NCBI GenBank assembly: GCA_021773355.1
Contig: JAJFKE010000040.1
Span: 1-64,000, forward strand
Origin: Gammaproteobacteria bacterium
Lineage (GTDB): Bacteria; Pseudomonadota; Gammaproteobacteria; Pseudomonadales; Pseudohongiellaceae
DNA length: 64,000 nt
Direction of reading: 5' to 3'
The notes below the pieces were generated by a model. The model made no database searches. It saw nothing but the letters and a program-made list of their open reading frames with translations, and was not told where the DNA came from. A program made the position numbers and the translations under genes. Below are positions 43,942-53,258 of the stretch, in pieces (position 1 is the stretch's first letter; each line of letters starts with the position of its first letter).

Positions 43942-45092
43942 ACTTGCAACGCATACTGGTGGTCGCCCAAAAAGAGGCGCGGGAGATTCTTCGTGATCGT
44001 ATTTACTTTGCGCTTGCTTTCTTGCTGCCTGTGGTGCTGATGCTAGTCTTTGGCTATGGCATGACACAAGAAGTTCAGAACGTTCCTATTGCGATCATAG
44101 ACCATGATCGCAGTGCATTGAGCCGCGACTACGCGCATCGATTTATTGATTCCCGGTATTTTGAATTCAAAGGTTACGTTAATAGTGTCAAGTCTGCGGA
44201 GCTGCTACTCCTGGATGGAAAAGTCAGAGCGGTGATTGTGTTGCCAGAGTATTTTCAAGAACGACTGGTATCTGGATTACCGGTGGACATCCAGACCTTG
44301 TTGGATGGCACTTTTACATTTCGATTAAGGACCATCGACGGTTACATACAAGCGATCAACGGTGCGGCGAACGCTGAGACACAAGCGCGATACCTGGTTC
44401 GGAGAGCTGGGCTCTCCAGTAGCCGTGCCCAGACGCTTCTGCAACCACTGCAAGTCCAAACCCGGTACCTCTATAACCAGGAATTGCGAGAGATCTGGTC
44501 TGTTGCGCCGGCACTGATCATGTTCATTCTTACCTTGACGTCGCCACTACTGATGGCACTGAGTGTGGTTCGGGAGAAAGAAACCGGAACGATTTACAAT
44601 ATTTACTCATCGACCATCACCCGCGGCGAGTATTTGGCCGGTAAATTGCTTCCGAACGTTGTCGTGTCCTTTATCAACGGCATGGTGCTTATCCTCCTTA
44701 CGGTATTCTATTTTGGAGCGCCGCTGAAGGGCGATGTGGTCTTCTTTCTGGTGGCGATGTTCATTTACGTTATTTGGGCCACCAGTCTTGGTCTGCTCAT
44801 ATCGGTAATCGTGAAAACGCAGATCGCCGCTATCCTGATTACCGTAATCCTGGCAATGGTGTTGGTCATGCAGTTCTCAGGAATGATGATCCCGGTCTCC
44901 AGCATGTCCGATACCAATAATATGATCGCCCATAGCATGGCGCCGATGCATTTTAACAACATTGTTACGCAGACGTTCCTGAAAGGCGGTGGGCTCATCT
45001 CATCCTGGCGCGACCTTGTGACCCTTATCGGATTTATGTTCGGTTTTCTTGCGCTTGGTTACCTCCTATTCCACAAACAGAGTAAGTCATGA
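43938..45092 (+). CDS. ybhS: ABC-2 permease (YbhS-like)
   Basis: A 384-residue permease. One N-terminal helix (IYFALAFLLPVVLMLVFGYGM) precedes a large extracytoplasmic domain. The C-terminal block has about five helices with LMALSVVREKETGTIYNIYSSTITRGEYLAGKLLPN, the ABC-2 coupling motif, and FLVAMFIYVIWATSLGLLISVIVKTQ. It probably pairs with the next gene product as a heterodimeric channel. ATGA overlaps on both sides indicate translational coupling. Confidence 0.9.
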   Translation: MNLQRILVVAQKEAREILRDRIYFALAFLLPVVLMLVFGYGMTQEVQNVPIAIIDHDRSALSRDYAHRFIDSRYFEFKGYVNSVKSAELLLLDGKVRAVIVLPEYFQERLVSGLPVDIQTLLDGTFTFRLRTIDGYIQAINGAANAETQARYLVRRAGLSSSRAQTLLQPLQVQTRYLYNQELREIWSVAPALIMFILTLTSPLLMALSVVREKETGTIYNIYSSTITRGEYLAGKLLPNVVVSFINGMVLILLTVFYFGAPLKGDVVFFLVAMFIYVIWATSLGLLISVIVKTQIAAILITVILAMVLVMQFSGMMIPVSSMSDTNNMIAHSMAPMHFNNIVTQTFLKGGGLISSWRDLVTLIGFMFGFLALGYLLFHKQSKS

Positions 45093-46258
45093 ATCTACAG
45101 AACGAAAGCTGGTATCAAATTGCTCTGTGGTTTCGTCAGGTCAGTGTGATGATCCTCAAAGAGTTTCCACAACTGGTTCGTGATCGTGCTGTGTTTGCCT
45201 ACATTCTCTACATCTTTACCCTGGATATCATCATCGCCTCTGGCGCTACCCTTGAGTTGAAAAACGCCAAGGTCATCATTAACGATGGGGATCGAAGCCA
45301 CATATCCAGAGAACTAATCTACCGATTCCGAGCGCCTTATTTTGATGTGGTGGATGTCGATATGCATCCTGACGCGGCACTTCGTTCACTCGATCATGGT
45401 GACGCAACGCTGTTTCTGGACATACCCGCCAACTTCAACGAAACCTTGCAGCGGGGCCAAGAGCCCGCAGTCATTCAAATGCTGGTGGACACGTCAATCG
45501 CCAACCTAGGTTACCTGGCCGCTAGTTATGGAACGCAAATCTCGTCAGAGCTGGGAGCGGAATGGGTAGGCCAACATTTGTCAGCTGCCGGAGCTTCAGT
45601 GGGATCATTGCCACAGATCAACAATCAGCGACGTATTCGATTCAATCCGGACATTAATGAGTCCTGGTTCAGCAGCATTTCAGAATTATTGGCGGTGATC
45701 ACCGTGGCATGCATTTTTCTCCCCTCCATCGCCATGGTGCGAGAAAAGGAGCGAGGTACCTTTGAACAATTAATGGTTTCGCCTTTGACGCCGTTCCAGA
45801 TAATGTTCTCCAAGATAGTCGCCATGATGATCGTGATGCTCATCGGCTCTGCACTGAGCCTGTTCGTCATACTTGAATTCCTGTTCGATGTACCGCTACG
45901 AGGCAGTTTGCCATTATTCTTTGCGTTAACGGCATTGTATGCATTCGCGACCGCAGGCTTGGGCATGTTGGCCGCAACCTTCGCCCGCAACTCAGGACAA
46001 CTTGGCATGCTTCTCATGCTAATTGTGTTTCCGATCATTATGCTGTCCGGTCTTTGGGTGCAACCAGAGAGCATGCCAATTTGGCTACAACAGATAATCA
46101 ACCTCACCCCACTACGTTACTTTATCGACATAGCCTATGGCATCTTGCTTCGCGGGGCAGGCATCGACGTACTCTGGGATTCAGCTGTAAAAATGGCAGG
46201 GATCGGAGTTATTCTATTTACTTTCGCGCTATGGCGCTTCCAGCAACAATTTAAGTAA
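45089..46258 (+). CDS. ybhR: ABC-2 permease (YbhR-like)
   Basis: A 389-residue permease of the same architecture as its upstream neighbour. It has a first helix at about 28-48, an external domain, and then a helix bundle with SIAMVREKERGTFEQLMVSPLTPFQIMFSKIVAMMIVMLIG and IIMLSGLWVQPESMPIWLQQI. It completes the four-gene efflux unit. E. coli ybhGFSR exports several drugs and takes part in cation tolerance; the substrate here is unknown. Confidence 0.9.
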   Translation: MNLQNESWYQIALWFRQVSVMILKEFPQLVRDRAVFAYILYIFTLDIIIASGATLELKNAKVIINDGDRSHISRELIYRFRAPYFDVVDVDMHPDAALRSLDHGDATLFLDIPANFNETLQRGQEPAVIQMLVDTSIANLGYLAASYGTQISSELGAEWVGQHLSAAGASVGSLPQINNQRRIRFNPDINESWFSSISELLAVITVACIFLPSIAMVREKERGTFEQLMVSPLTPFQIMFSKIVAMMIVMLIGSALSLFVILEFLFDVPLRGSLPLFFALTALYAFATAGLGMLAATFARNSGQLGMLLMLIVFPIIMLSGLWVQPESMPIWLQQIINLTPLRYFIDIAYGILLRGAGIDVLWDSAVKMAGIGVILFTFALWRFQQQFK

Positions 46259-46304
46259 AAAATAGTGCCAGAGCATGCGGTAGCTTTGAGTACCAACTTT
46301 CAAC

Positions 46305-46450
46305 GAATCCATAGCACATTCCATAGTACTCTCTGATTTTGGATTTTTAACTTATTGACTCAATCAGCGAATCGGTCACACAGGCTACTTAAAGTCCTTG
46401 CGTGATGGTTCGAAAAAATATTTTTATTACTCTGTTTAGAATAACAAACA
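46305..46450 (+). repeat. tRNA-like dispersed repeat, copy J
   Basis: This copy has CCATAGCACATTC, TTATTGACTCAATCA, GCGAATCGGTCACAC, ACTTAAAGTCC and GATGGTTCGAAAAAA. The insert begins TTTATTACTCTGTTTAGAAT (the A/F type) and is truncated before the end block. Confidence 0.8.
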
Positions 46451-46479
46451 AGGATTGCTCTCCTATAAATATTGATCGT

Positions 46480-47820
46480 TTAAATCTTCGGCCACGGGAA
46501 CAGATCAACAGGTGGAACATCCAAATTTATTTCAGTTCCTCGCGCCATAACGAAGGACGGCGCGAGAAGTGTTGCAATATCTTCCAGCGGATTGCCACTA
46601 ACAGCAATAATATCCGCATCTTTGCCTGCTTCAATTGTACCGGTAATATCGGTCAAGCTCATGAGATCGGCTGCGTTAACTGTGGCAGAGATAAGAATCG
46701 CTCGTTCTGGCATGCCTGCTTCATTCATGAGCACCGCTTCATAGGCATTAGTGCCGTGATCGTTAACGCCGGCATCGGTGCCAAAAGCAATTTTGACGCC
46801 TTTGTCATAGGCAATCCTCAGTGCATTTTTCATGACTGGGCCCACTTCAAGGGCTTTCTGTTGAACCTCAGGAATATAGAAATCAGGCCTCTCGGTCGCT
46901 ATTCGCTCCACTGTATGTCCGGCTATTAACGTTGGAACCAAATAAGCACCAGTTGCAACAAACAAATCCGCTGTCTCTTCATCCAGATAGGAACCGTGTT
47001 CAATAGAATCGACCCCGGCACGTAACGCTGCTTCCAGACCAATTTTTCCATGAGCGTGAGCTGCCACCTTACGCCCCATTGCATGTGCCGCCTGCACCAG
47101 AGCGATTTGTTCTTCGTCGGTGAATTGTTGTCCGGTTCCAGTAGCAGTCATACTGAGTACACCGCCTGTTGCTACGTATTTGATATGGTCGGCACCATAC
47201 TTTATTTGTGTACGTACCGCTTTGCGGCATTCAGCAGCACCATCACAAACGCCAGAATGGGGATGAGGAAATATGTCATCGCGAAAACCACCGCCATCAC
47301 CATGCCCGCCCGTTGGAGTCATGCCTTGACCGGCGGCTTTTATGCGTGGGCCCATAACGATGCCTTGATTGATAGCATCGCGAAGAGCGAAGATGGCGTT
47401 TCTGTCGCCTCCAACATTTCTGATGGAAGTAAATCCGGCCCGTAGTGTGCGCATACCAAACTCAACACCCATCAAGGTACTTAGTTCGGATGAGCGAGTG
47501 ACGCGAATTTCACGACGGTTAGCTTCCTGCTGACTAAGAATATGAGTGTGTGAATCAATTAGACCGGACATGACAAACTGGCCTTTCAGATCGATTATTT
47601 TGGCGCTTGCCGCTCCACTCACCTGTCCGGCTGTGACATAGCCGTCACGTACTTCAATAATTTCACTGTTCCGAATGATAATGCTTTGTTCAATTCTGAC
47701 CTGTTCGCGCGCGTCCGCCAGCAATGTTCCAGCATGAATAATTTTCCATTCTTCAGCTGCGTATGCTGAGAAAGTGGTGCAGATAGTCATCGCGGCGGTT
47801 ATTAGAATTTTTCTAAACAT
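46480..47820 (-). CDS. Secreted amidohydrolase (imidazolonepropionase-like dipeptidase group)
   Basis: A 446-residue metal-dependent amidohydrolase with a signal peptide (LITAAMTICTTFSAYA). The metal ligands are visible as VMSGLIDSHTHI (HxH), HIKYVATGG with the carbamylated-Lys position, VAAHAHG, SIEHGSYL, and the Asp in IAFGTDAGVNDHGTNAYEA. The C-terminal layout (DIIAVSGNPLEDI) is that of the imidazolonepropionase/Xaa-Pro-type secreted family. It should cleave an amide, dipeptide or cyclic nitrogen compound in the periplasm. The GGAAG upstream favours ATG 47820. No close partner, though a LysR regulator gene lies upstream on the same strand. Confidence 0.87.
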   Translation of the reverse strand: MFRKILITAAMTICTTFSAYAAEEWKIIHAGTLLADAREQVRIEQSIIIRNSEIIEVRDGYVTAGQVSGAASAKIIDLKGQFVMSGLIDSHTHILSQQEANRREIRVTRSSELSTLMGVEFGMRTLRAGFTSIRNVGGDRNAIFALRDAINQGIVMGPRIKAAGQGMTPTGGHGDGGGFRDDIFPHPHSGVCDGAAECRKAVRTQIKYGADHIKYVATGGVLSMTATGTGQQFTDEEQIALVQAAHAMGRKVAAHAHGKIGLEAALRAGVDSIEHGSYLDEETADLFVATGAYLVPTLIAGHTVERIATERPDFYIPEVQQKALEVGPVMKNALRIAYDKGVKIAFGTDAGVNDHGTNAYEAVLMNEAGMPERAILISATVNAADLMSLTDITGTIEAGKDADIIAVSGNPLEDIATLLAPSFVMARGTEINLDVPPVDLFPWPKI

Positions 47821-48017
47821 GATACTTCCGTCCATTATGATCTTATTTTTCGTAAGGTTATCATAATACCTTGGGGCCCTCTCAAAGATTGTGAACTGGG
47901 CGACCACTTTATACGCACTCAGGAAAGAAATTGAATGAAGCAAGTTGAAAGCCAAGGCTATTGCGGAAGCTGGCGAGTTAGTGGATTCGAAATCTCTAGG
48001 AGATGCTCTTTCAGCGG

Positions 48018-48917
48018 TTAGTTCAAATACTTGTTAGCTCGCAAATCTTCAGCCAAAGCATCTATAAAGCTTCGAGTTCTGATGGCGCCGCCTCGACCTT
48101 CGCGATGAATAATATGCACAGGCAATGGTAACTTCTCGAAATTTGCCAGCACAATTTTTAATTGACCATTTTGGAGGTATTCAGCCACCTGATAGGAAAT
48201 TATACGGGTGATTCCAAATCCTGAAACAGCTGCGTCTATGGCGGCATCATTAGTTGTTACACGCAATCTTGGTTTTATTCGCACAGTCATATCGCCTTGC
48301 TCGCTGTGAAAACGCCAGCCCTCCGTGAAACTCCCTGCGCTGGATGCGATGATGCTATGTTGTTGCAGCTCTTCCAGAGATCTTGGCAATCCAGATTTTT
48401 TTAAATACGATGGTGCCGCTACTAGCACCTGACGTACCGATCCAACTTTTAGTGCACGATAGCTGGAATCTGGTAGCTCACCAATACGGACACCTACATC
48501 AATCGATTCTTCAATCAGGTTCACGACCCTATCCAGGAATAAAGCTTCGATCTTCATTTCAGGATATTTATTCAGATAGTTTGTCACCGAAGGCAATACA
48601 TAAAGTTTTCCAAAGAGAATGGGTGCGGTAATTCTCAAATGCCCCCTCGGTTCTGCGTTAATGCCTGCGGCAGCATCATCCGCAGCTTCGACTTCCTCAA
48701 GAATCTTTCGTGTATCTTCCAGATAACGAAGCCCCGTTTCTGTAGGTCGAACATATCGGGTTGTTCTGTTGAGCAATCTGACACCCAGGCGCTGTTCCAG
48801 GGCGGCTACGGTGCGAGTAACCGCAGGAGGAGACATTTTTAGTCGGCGTGCGGCAGCTGCGAATCCTTCCTCTTCAGTAACAGCTTGAAATACCTGCATT
48901 TGCGAGAATCTGTCCAT
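48018..48917 (-). CDS. LysR-family transcriptional regulator
   Basis: A 299-residue regulator. The N-terminal winged helix-turn-helix (MDRFSQMQVFQAVTEEEGFAAAARRLKMSPPAVTRTVAALEQRLGVRLLNRTTR) is followed by a periplasmic-binding-like effector domain (GHLRITAPILFGKLYVLPSV, GVRIGELPDSS). The sequence is of the type often found in CrgA-like members. It is divergent from the dehalogenase-like gene at 49150 (232-bp gap), which is therefore the most likely target. The effector is unknown. Confidence 0.92.
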   Translation of the reverse strand: MDRFSQMQVFQAVTEEEGFAAAARRLKMSPPAVTRTVAALEQRLGVRLLNRTTRYVRPTETGLRYLEDTRKILEEVEAADDAAAGINAEPRGHLRITAPILFGKLYVLPSVTNYLNKYPEMKIEALFLDRVVNLIEESIDVGVRIGELPDSSYRALKVGSVRQVLVAAPSYLKKSGLPRSLEELQQHSIIASSAGSFTEGWRFHSEQGDMTVRIKPRLRVTTNDAAIDAAVSGFGITRIISYQVAEYLQNGQLKIVLANFEKLPLPVHIIHREGRGGAIRTRSFIDALAEDLRANKYLN

Positions 48918-49149
48918 GAGTTATTCCATATATTGAAATAGTTATTTGCCATTTTAAGCCATTCTAATCATTTAGGGAATTTGCGACAGTTCACCTCGAC
49001 TTAGCTCCTAATTCTTGAATCGCTCCAATAAGACACAGCGTGAAGACTGCCATGTATCTAAACGTAAATCCCTTGATATTTCCAAATCGCACAAGGTTGA
49101 CGCCAATACAAACGGCCTTTTCTACTCGATGGGTCAAAGGAGATAATCA

Positions 49150-50292
49150 ATGCGCCATCTAATCGCCCAAAGATTACTGCTCAGCTTTTTGGTCCCCTTA
49201 TTCTTCTATTCGGGCAGTGTTGTTCAGAGTTTCGGTCAGGAAAGTTTAGTAACTGACACATTCAAAAAAGTAGATAAGAGCGGTGCAGGCTATATCAATC
49301 CAACAAATCTGCTAATTCATGGAGGCCCCATAGTGAACGCACAAACCCAAGTATCAGAAATCGATCTCGTTTCAGCAGTCGCTGCCGACGAAACTTTTAA
49401 AGGCACCTGGCCATTTCAAGCTCACTACTCTACTGCTCCAGGTTTTCCCATGCACTATATCGATGAAGGAAGTGGTACCGAAACATTTCTTTTGTTACAT
49501 GGAGAACCAACCTGGGGTTATCTATTTAGACAGCAAATTCCTCGCTGGGCTGAACATGCCAGAGTAATTGCGGTTGACCATATGGGGTTTGGCAAAAGCG
49601 CAACTCCAGCCGATCGTACCTATTGGCTGCAGGATCACGTCGACAACATAGAGGCATTGGTGCTCGACTTGAACCTTTCTGACCTTACTTTGGTAATGCA
49701 TGATTTTGGTGGTCCTGTTGGTATGGGATTGGCAGCTCGTCGTCCACAAAGGATCAAGCGAATTGTTTCAATCAATGCTCCACTTCCTTTCGGGCAGCCT
49801 GACCTGGTCGATCGAGTGACGGCGAATGCTGGAGTATCACCTTGGTTTCAGTGGATTGCGAAAGCTGAATCGCAAGGCATCCTGGAAGAAGTGTTAGGTC
49901 ATCTGGACTACAACATCCTTTCAACCCTGAAGTTAAACGGATTCGTAGATAACGACATTGTTTCAGATACATGGATCAACGCATATCGAGCGCCGTTTCC
50001 TACATTGAACGAGACTGCTGGCGCAATTGGTTGGGCCAAAGGATTTGCATTAGGTATGCATCAATTTGCAGAACCCGAACCGGAGGTCAAATCAATAATT
50101 GCACAGATACCGGCAATGGCAATCTGGGGTGAGCAGGATCGCACGCTACATGCCGAGCATTTCCTGCCACTGTTTACCCAGCTCTTTCCTGAAGCACCCA
50201 TTCATCGGTTAAGACATGCAGGGCACTATAGCCCGGAAGATGCGCCCGTAGACATCACCAGGCTTGTCCTCAATTTCCTGCAAAGCAACTGA
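49150..50292 (+). CDS. Secreted haloalkane dehalogenase-like alpha/beta hydrolase
   Basis: A 380-residue protein with a signal peptide (LLLSFLVPLFFYSGSVVQS) and a 70-residue linker before the catalytic core. The core has HGEPTWGYLFRQQIPRWAEHARVIAVDHMGFGKSATP, where HGEPTW includes the first halide-binding Trp. It also has MHDFGGPVGMGLAARRP, where the Asp is the nucleophile. The second halide Trp (usual DWGG) is Phe here. The acid is in GEQDRTLHAEHFLP and the base His is in RHAGHYSPEDAP. It may dehalogenate or otherwise hydrolyse a small substrate in the periplasm. AAAGGAGA upstream gives ATG 49150. A terminator follows. Confidence 0.82.
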   Translation: MRHLIAQRLLLSFLVPLFFYSGSVVQSFGQESLVTDTFKKVDKSGAGYINPTNLLIHGGPIVNAQTQVSEIDLVSAVAADETFKGTWPFQAHYSTAPGFPMHYIDEGSGTETFLLLHGEPTWGYLFRQQIPRWAEHARVIAVDHMGFGKSATPADRTYWLQDHVDNIEALVLDLNLSDLTLVMHDFGGPVGMGLAARRPQRIKRIVSINAPLPFGQPDLVDRVTANAGVSPWFQWIAKAESQGILEEVLGHLDYNILSTLKLNGFVDNDIVSDTWINAYRAPFPTLNETAGAIGWAKGFALGMHQFAEPEPEVKSIIAQIPAMAIWGEQDRTLHAEHFLPLFTQLFPEAPIHRLRHAGHYSPEDAPVDITRLVLNFLQSN

Positions 50293-50314
50293 ATACCCCC
50301 GCAAAAAGCGGTTT

Positions 50315-50346
50315 GCCGTCCGGACCCCCTCCGGGCGGCTTTTTTT
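50315..50346 (+). terminator. Rho-independent terminator
   Basis: GCCGTCCGG (50315-50323) pairs with CCGGGCGGC (50331-50339), followed by a T-run at 50340-50346, just after the dehalogenase-like gene. Confidence 0.92.
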
Positions 50347-50462
50347 GTGGTTTCCCGAAATAACCTATTCAGACATGTTAGTTGATTATTGTAAAATTTG
50401 AAATAATAAATTAATTATAACGAGCATTCTTCTAATAACAACAATATGTAATAGTTCAATCT

Positions 50463-50484
50463 CTCGCCGCTTAGGTGCGGCGAG
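50463..50484 (+). promoter_or_regulatory. Hairpin in the leader of the CMD gene
   Basis: CTCGCCGC pairs with GCGGCGAG around a six-base loop, 32 bp upstream of the ATG at 50516. It is a leader hairpin of unknown effect. Confidence 0.5.
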
Positions 50485-50515
50485 TGACCTTTAATTTGAA
50501 ATGGAGAAATATTAC

Positions 50516-51061
50516 ATGAGCCGTATCAACGTTGTGGAAAAAGACACCGCTACCCAAGAACAGAGTGAGTTATTTGAAGCGATTCGTAGTCAGCTGGGCA
50601 TGGTGCCTAATTTTCTAAAAGTGTTTGCAAACTCACCTGCTGCCCTGAGCGCATTTTTGGGTCTTCACCAGATTGCCGGCGCAGGCAGCCTCGATCCTCA
50701 AACCCGAGAACGTATTGCATTGACCCTCGCTCAAAAGAACAGTTGTCAATATTGCCTCTCTGCGCATACAGCAATCGGCAGAAAAGCAGGTCTCACTGGT
50801 GCTGAGATTGAAACCAATCGGTCGGGTACCAGCCAGGATGCCAAGGCAGCTGTTGCAGTAAAATTTGCACATGCCCTGGTAGAACATAAGGGCGAAGTAA
50901 CCAATGACGAACTTCAGGAGCTTCGTGACGCTGGTTATGGCGAATCCGATATCGTCGAGATTATTACTCACACAGGGATGAATTTTCTTACCAATTTGAT
51001 TGCTAAAGCCAGCCGAGTGGAAATTGATTTCCCAACCGTGGAGCTGAAATCCGCAGCCTAG
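50516..51061 (+). CDS. CMD-domain (AhpD-like) peroxidase-type protein
   Basis: A 181-residue protein of the carboxymuconolactone decarboxylase/AhpD fold. It has LGMVPNFLKVFANSPAALSAFLGLHQIAG at the front, and the redox pair in TLAQKNSCQYCLSAHTAIGRKAGL with a downstream His, the AhpD catalytic arrangement. In this family such proteins act as peroxidases or as partners in reductive detoxification. GGAG nine bases upstream points to ATG 50516 rather than the ATG at 50501. The gene begins a run with a flavin oxidoreductase and a glutathione transferase. Confidence 0.85.
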   Translation: MSRINVVEKDTATQEQSELFEAIRSQLGMVPNFLKVFANSPAALSAFLGLHQIAGAGSLDPQTRERIALTLAQKNSCQYCLSAHTAIGRKAGLTGAEIETNRSGTSQDAKAAVAVKFAHALVEHKGEVTNDELQELRDAGYGESDIVEIITHTGMNFLTNLIAKASRVEIDFPTVELKSAA

Positions 51062-51070
51062 TTTGGAAAG

Positions 51071-51094
51071 CCGCAGAGTAATCCTACTCTGCGG
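51071..51094 (+). terminator. Hairpin between the CMD and flavin oxidoreductase genes
   Basis: CCGCAGAGTA (51071-51080) pairs perfectly with TACTCTGCGG (51085-51094) around ATCC, followed by TTCATTT. It may act as a weak terminator or attenuator between co-oriented genes. Confidence 0.65.
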
Positions 51095-51122
51095 TTCATT
51101 TACCTAACCGGAGACCTTGATC

Positions 51123-52442
51123 GTGGGACACAAATTTGCCGACATCGCATTTACGAATAATGTCAAAGCTATTCAGAGTAAGCTGGGTAGTCGCAGTGGC
51201 TACGCCGCTATGGAAGGCCCGGAAGACTACAACAATAGACTGGGATCATCCGAGCTTGAGTTTGTTACTCAGCGGGATAGCTTTTATATGGCCAGTGTAA
51301 GTGAGACAGGTTGGCCCTATGTTCAACACCGTGGCGGTCCGCAGGGCTTTGTGAAAGTACTGGATGATCGCACTCTAGGCTTTGCTGACTATTCTGGCAA
51401 TCGCCAATATGTCAGCGTGGGTAACTTTAAGACTGATGATAGAGTGTCACTCTTCTTCATGGATTATCCCAATCGCCGCCGCTTGAAAATTTTCGGTAGA
51501 GTGCACATTATTTCTCCTGATGAGATCGACATTCTTAGCCAGCTTGAGGACAGTCACTACCGTGCGCAAATCGAACGCGGCATCGTCATTACCCTGGAAG
51601 CCTTTGATTGGAATTGCCCTCAATTCATAACCCCTCGCTTTAGTGAAGCGGACGTTAATGAGGCAATGCAAAAATTACGTGATGAAAATCTACTTCTGAA
51701 AGAACAGGCTTCAAAGCCTTTTGCAGCAGAACGAGAGAAGGTTGAGAAATTAGAAGCAATGATTCTCGGCGACGGGCCATTGGGCTTGCAAGTATGTGGA
51801 GTACGACAGCTCACGACCAATATTCGCGCTTATGAGTTACGCAGTACTGAAGGCAAAAAGCTGCCGAAATTCAAACCGGGTGCACATCTACGTATTCCCG
51901 TGCAACTCGCCAATGGCTCAATGAGTAATCGAGAATATTCGATTTCTTCAGATCCAGCGCGTCGTGATTTCTACGAAATTGCGGTTCGCTATGATGAAAT
52001 GGGTCGGGGCGGCTCGAAGGCTGTACACAGGCTTTTTAAGCTGGGCACACAGTTAAGGGTCGAACCTCCTATAAACCATTTTCCCTTGCACTCGAATATT
52101 CGACCCGCGCTCTTGATAGCCGGCGGAATCGGTATTACTCCACTAAAATCGATGGCGCATGCATTAGCAACACGAAAGGCAGGCTTCCAACTCTACTACG
52201 CGACAAAGTGTAGTTCTGATATGGCCTATCGCGAAGAGCTACTGCATATATCTCCTGATAACGTCCACCTATTTATCTCTGAAGAAAACAATCGCCTCGA
52301 TGTCTCCGATATTCTTGGCAATATTACTGACGCCACAGTCGTCTATGTCTGCGGTCCCGATCGCCTAATTAACGAAGTGCTGAATTATGCCAGGGAAAAA
52401 GAAATTCCGAGAGATCAAATAGTCATCGAATTGTTTAGTTAA
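51123..52442 (+). CDS. Fused PNPOx-like domain and FAD/NAD-binding reductase, without 2Fe-2S domain
   Basis: A 439-residue fusion. Residues 1-190 form a PNPOx-type flavin-binding domain (SFYMASVSETGWPYVQHRGGPQGFVKVLDDRTLGFADYSGNRQY). Residues 215-439 form a ferredoxin-reductase-like module (YSISSDP for the FAD, LIAGGIGITPLKSMAHAL for NAD, VYVCGPDRLINEVL). Related proteins of this design end with a 2Fe-2S ferredoxin domain carrying four cysteines; here the chain stops after DQIVIELFS. So electrons may pass to a separate partner. I prefer the GTG at 51123 (GGAG nine bases upstream). It lies between CMD and GST genes. Confidence 0.83.
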   Translation: MGHKFADIAFTNNVKAIQSKLGSRSGYAAMEGPEDYNNRLGSSELEFVTQRDSFYMASVSETGWPYVQHRGGPQGFVKVLDDRTLGFADYSGNRQYVSVGNFKTDDRVSLFFMDYPNRRRLKIFGRVHIISPDEIDILSQLEDSHYRAQIERGIVITLEAFDWNCPQFITPRFSEADVNEAMQKLRDENLLLKEQASKPFAAEREKVEKLEAMILGDGPLGLQVCGVRQLTTNIRAYELRSTEGKKLPKFKPGAHLRIPVQLANGSMSNREYSISSDPARRDFYEIAVRYDEMGRGGSKAVHRLFKLGTQLRVEPPINHFPLHSNIRPALLIAGGIGITPLKSMAHALATRKAGFQLYYATKCSSDMAYREELLHISPDNVHLFISEENNRLDVSDILGNITDATVVYVCGPDRLINEVLNYAREKEIPRDQIVIELFS

Positions 52443-52521
52443 CCTCTAAGTATCAAGCGATTTTTCGATGTGACTGTTTTGTCTTTCGTTTCAACCACAA
52501 ACTGTTATCAGGAAAATATTC

Positions 52522-53148
52522 ATGTACAACTTGTCTCTATATCGCCACAAACTATCCGGTCATTGTCATCGTGTTGAGTTGTTCCTCTCGCTACTCAAGC
52601 TAGAGATTAATATCATTGATATCGATCTTGCCAGGGGTCAGCACAAGCAAGCCGAGTTTCTTGCCAAGAACCCACTCGGACAGGTTCCTGTTCTTACAGA
52701 CGGGGAAGTCATACTTTTTGACTCCAACGCAATTCTTGTCTATCTGGCTAAGAACTATGCTCCCGAGAGTTATTGGTATCCATCTGATCCTTTGCTGGCA
52801 GCTCAAGTGCAGCAGTTCCTGTCAATTGCTGCAGGCCCAATAGCGAACGGGCCTGCAGCGGCTCGACTAATCACAATCTTTGGTGCAGAGCTTGATTATA
52901 GTAAAGCAATTGAAATCGCTACTGCTATTCTTACAACTATCAATAAGCAACTTCAGGATCGCGAATGGCTAGTAGGTAGTAAGCCAACTATCGCCGATCT
53001 ATCCACTTATTCCTATATTGCCCATGCGCCCGAGGGAGGAATTAGTCTTGCCCCATATCGCAATGTACTCAATTGGCTATCGCGCATTGAAGCTTTAGAT
53101 GGGTTCCTGCCAATGCAAAAAACTGACACTGGGGTGCTCGTTTCATGA
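52522..53148 (+). CDS. Glutathione S-transferase family protein
   Basis: A 208-residue protein with the thioredoxin-like N-terminal domain of GSTs. The G-site has the LYRHKLSGHCHRVELFLSLL start, cis-Pro in PLGQVPVLTDG and the DSNAILVYLA helix. An alpha-helical C-terminal domain follows (WLVGSKPTIADLSTYSYIAHAPEGGI). It probably conjugates or reduces electrophiles with glutathione. It lies 79 bp after the flavin oxidoreductase, consistent with joint control and a detoxification role. Confidence 0.9.
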   Translation: MYNLSLYRHKLSGHCHRVELFLSLLKLEINIIDIDLARGQHKQAEFLAKNPLGQVPVLTDGEVILFDSNAILVYLAKNYAPESYWYPSDPLLAAQVQQFLSIAAGPIANGPAAARLITIFGAELDYSKAIEIATAILTTINKQLQDREWLVGSKPTIADLSTYSYIAHAPEGGISLAPYRNVLNWLSRIEALDGFLPMQKTDTGVLVS

Positions 53149-53258
53149 TCGATAATAGTTTCAGCTGTAGAACTGTTGCGAGCCCGGTTACCCATTCAAA
53201 TAATTCTGAGCTAAATCATCCCGAGGTTTTCATATATCGACGGATCAGCGCTTACGGC

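Noticed and set aside
46402..46929. A 175-codon plus-strand frame overlapping the amidohydrolase gene
   Set aside because: It is antisense to the C-terminal part of a clear enzyme gene and starts inside repeat copy J.
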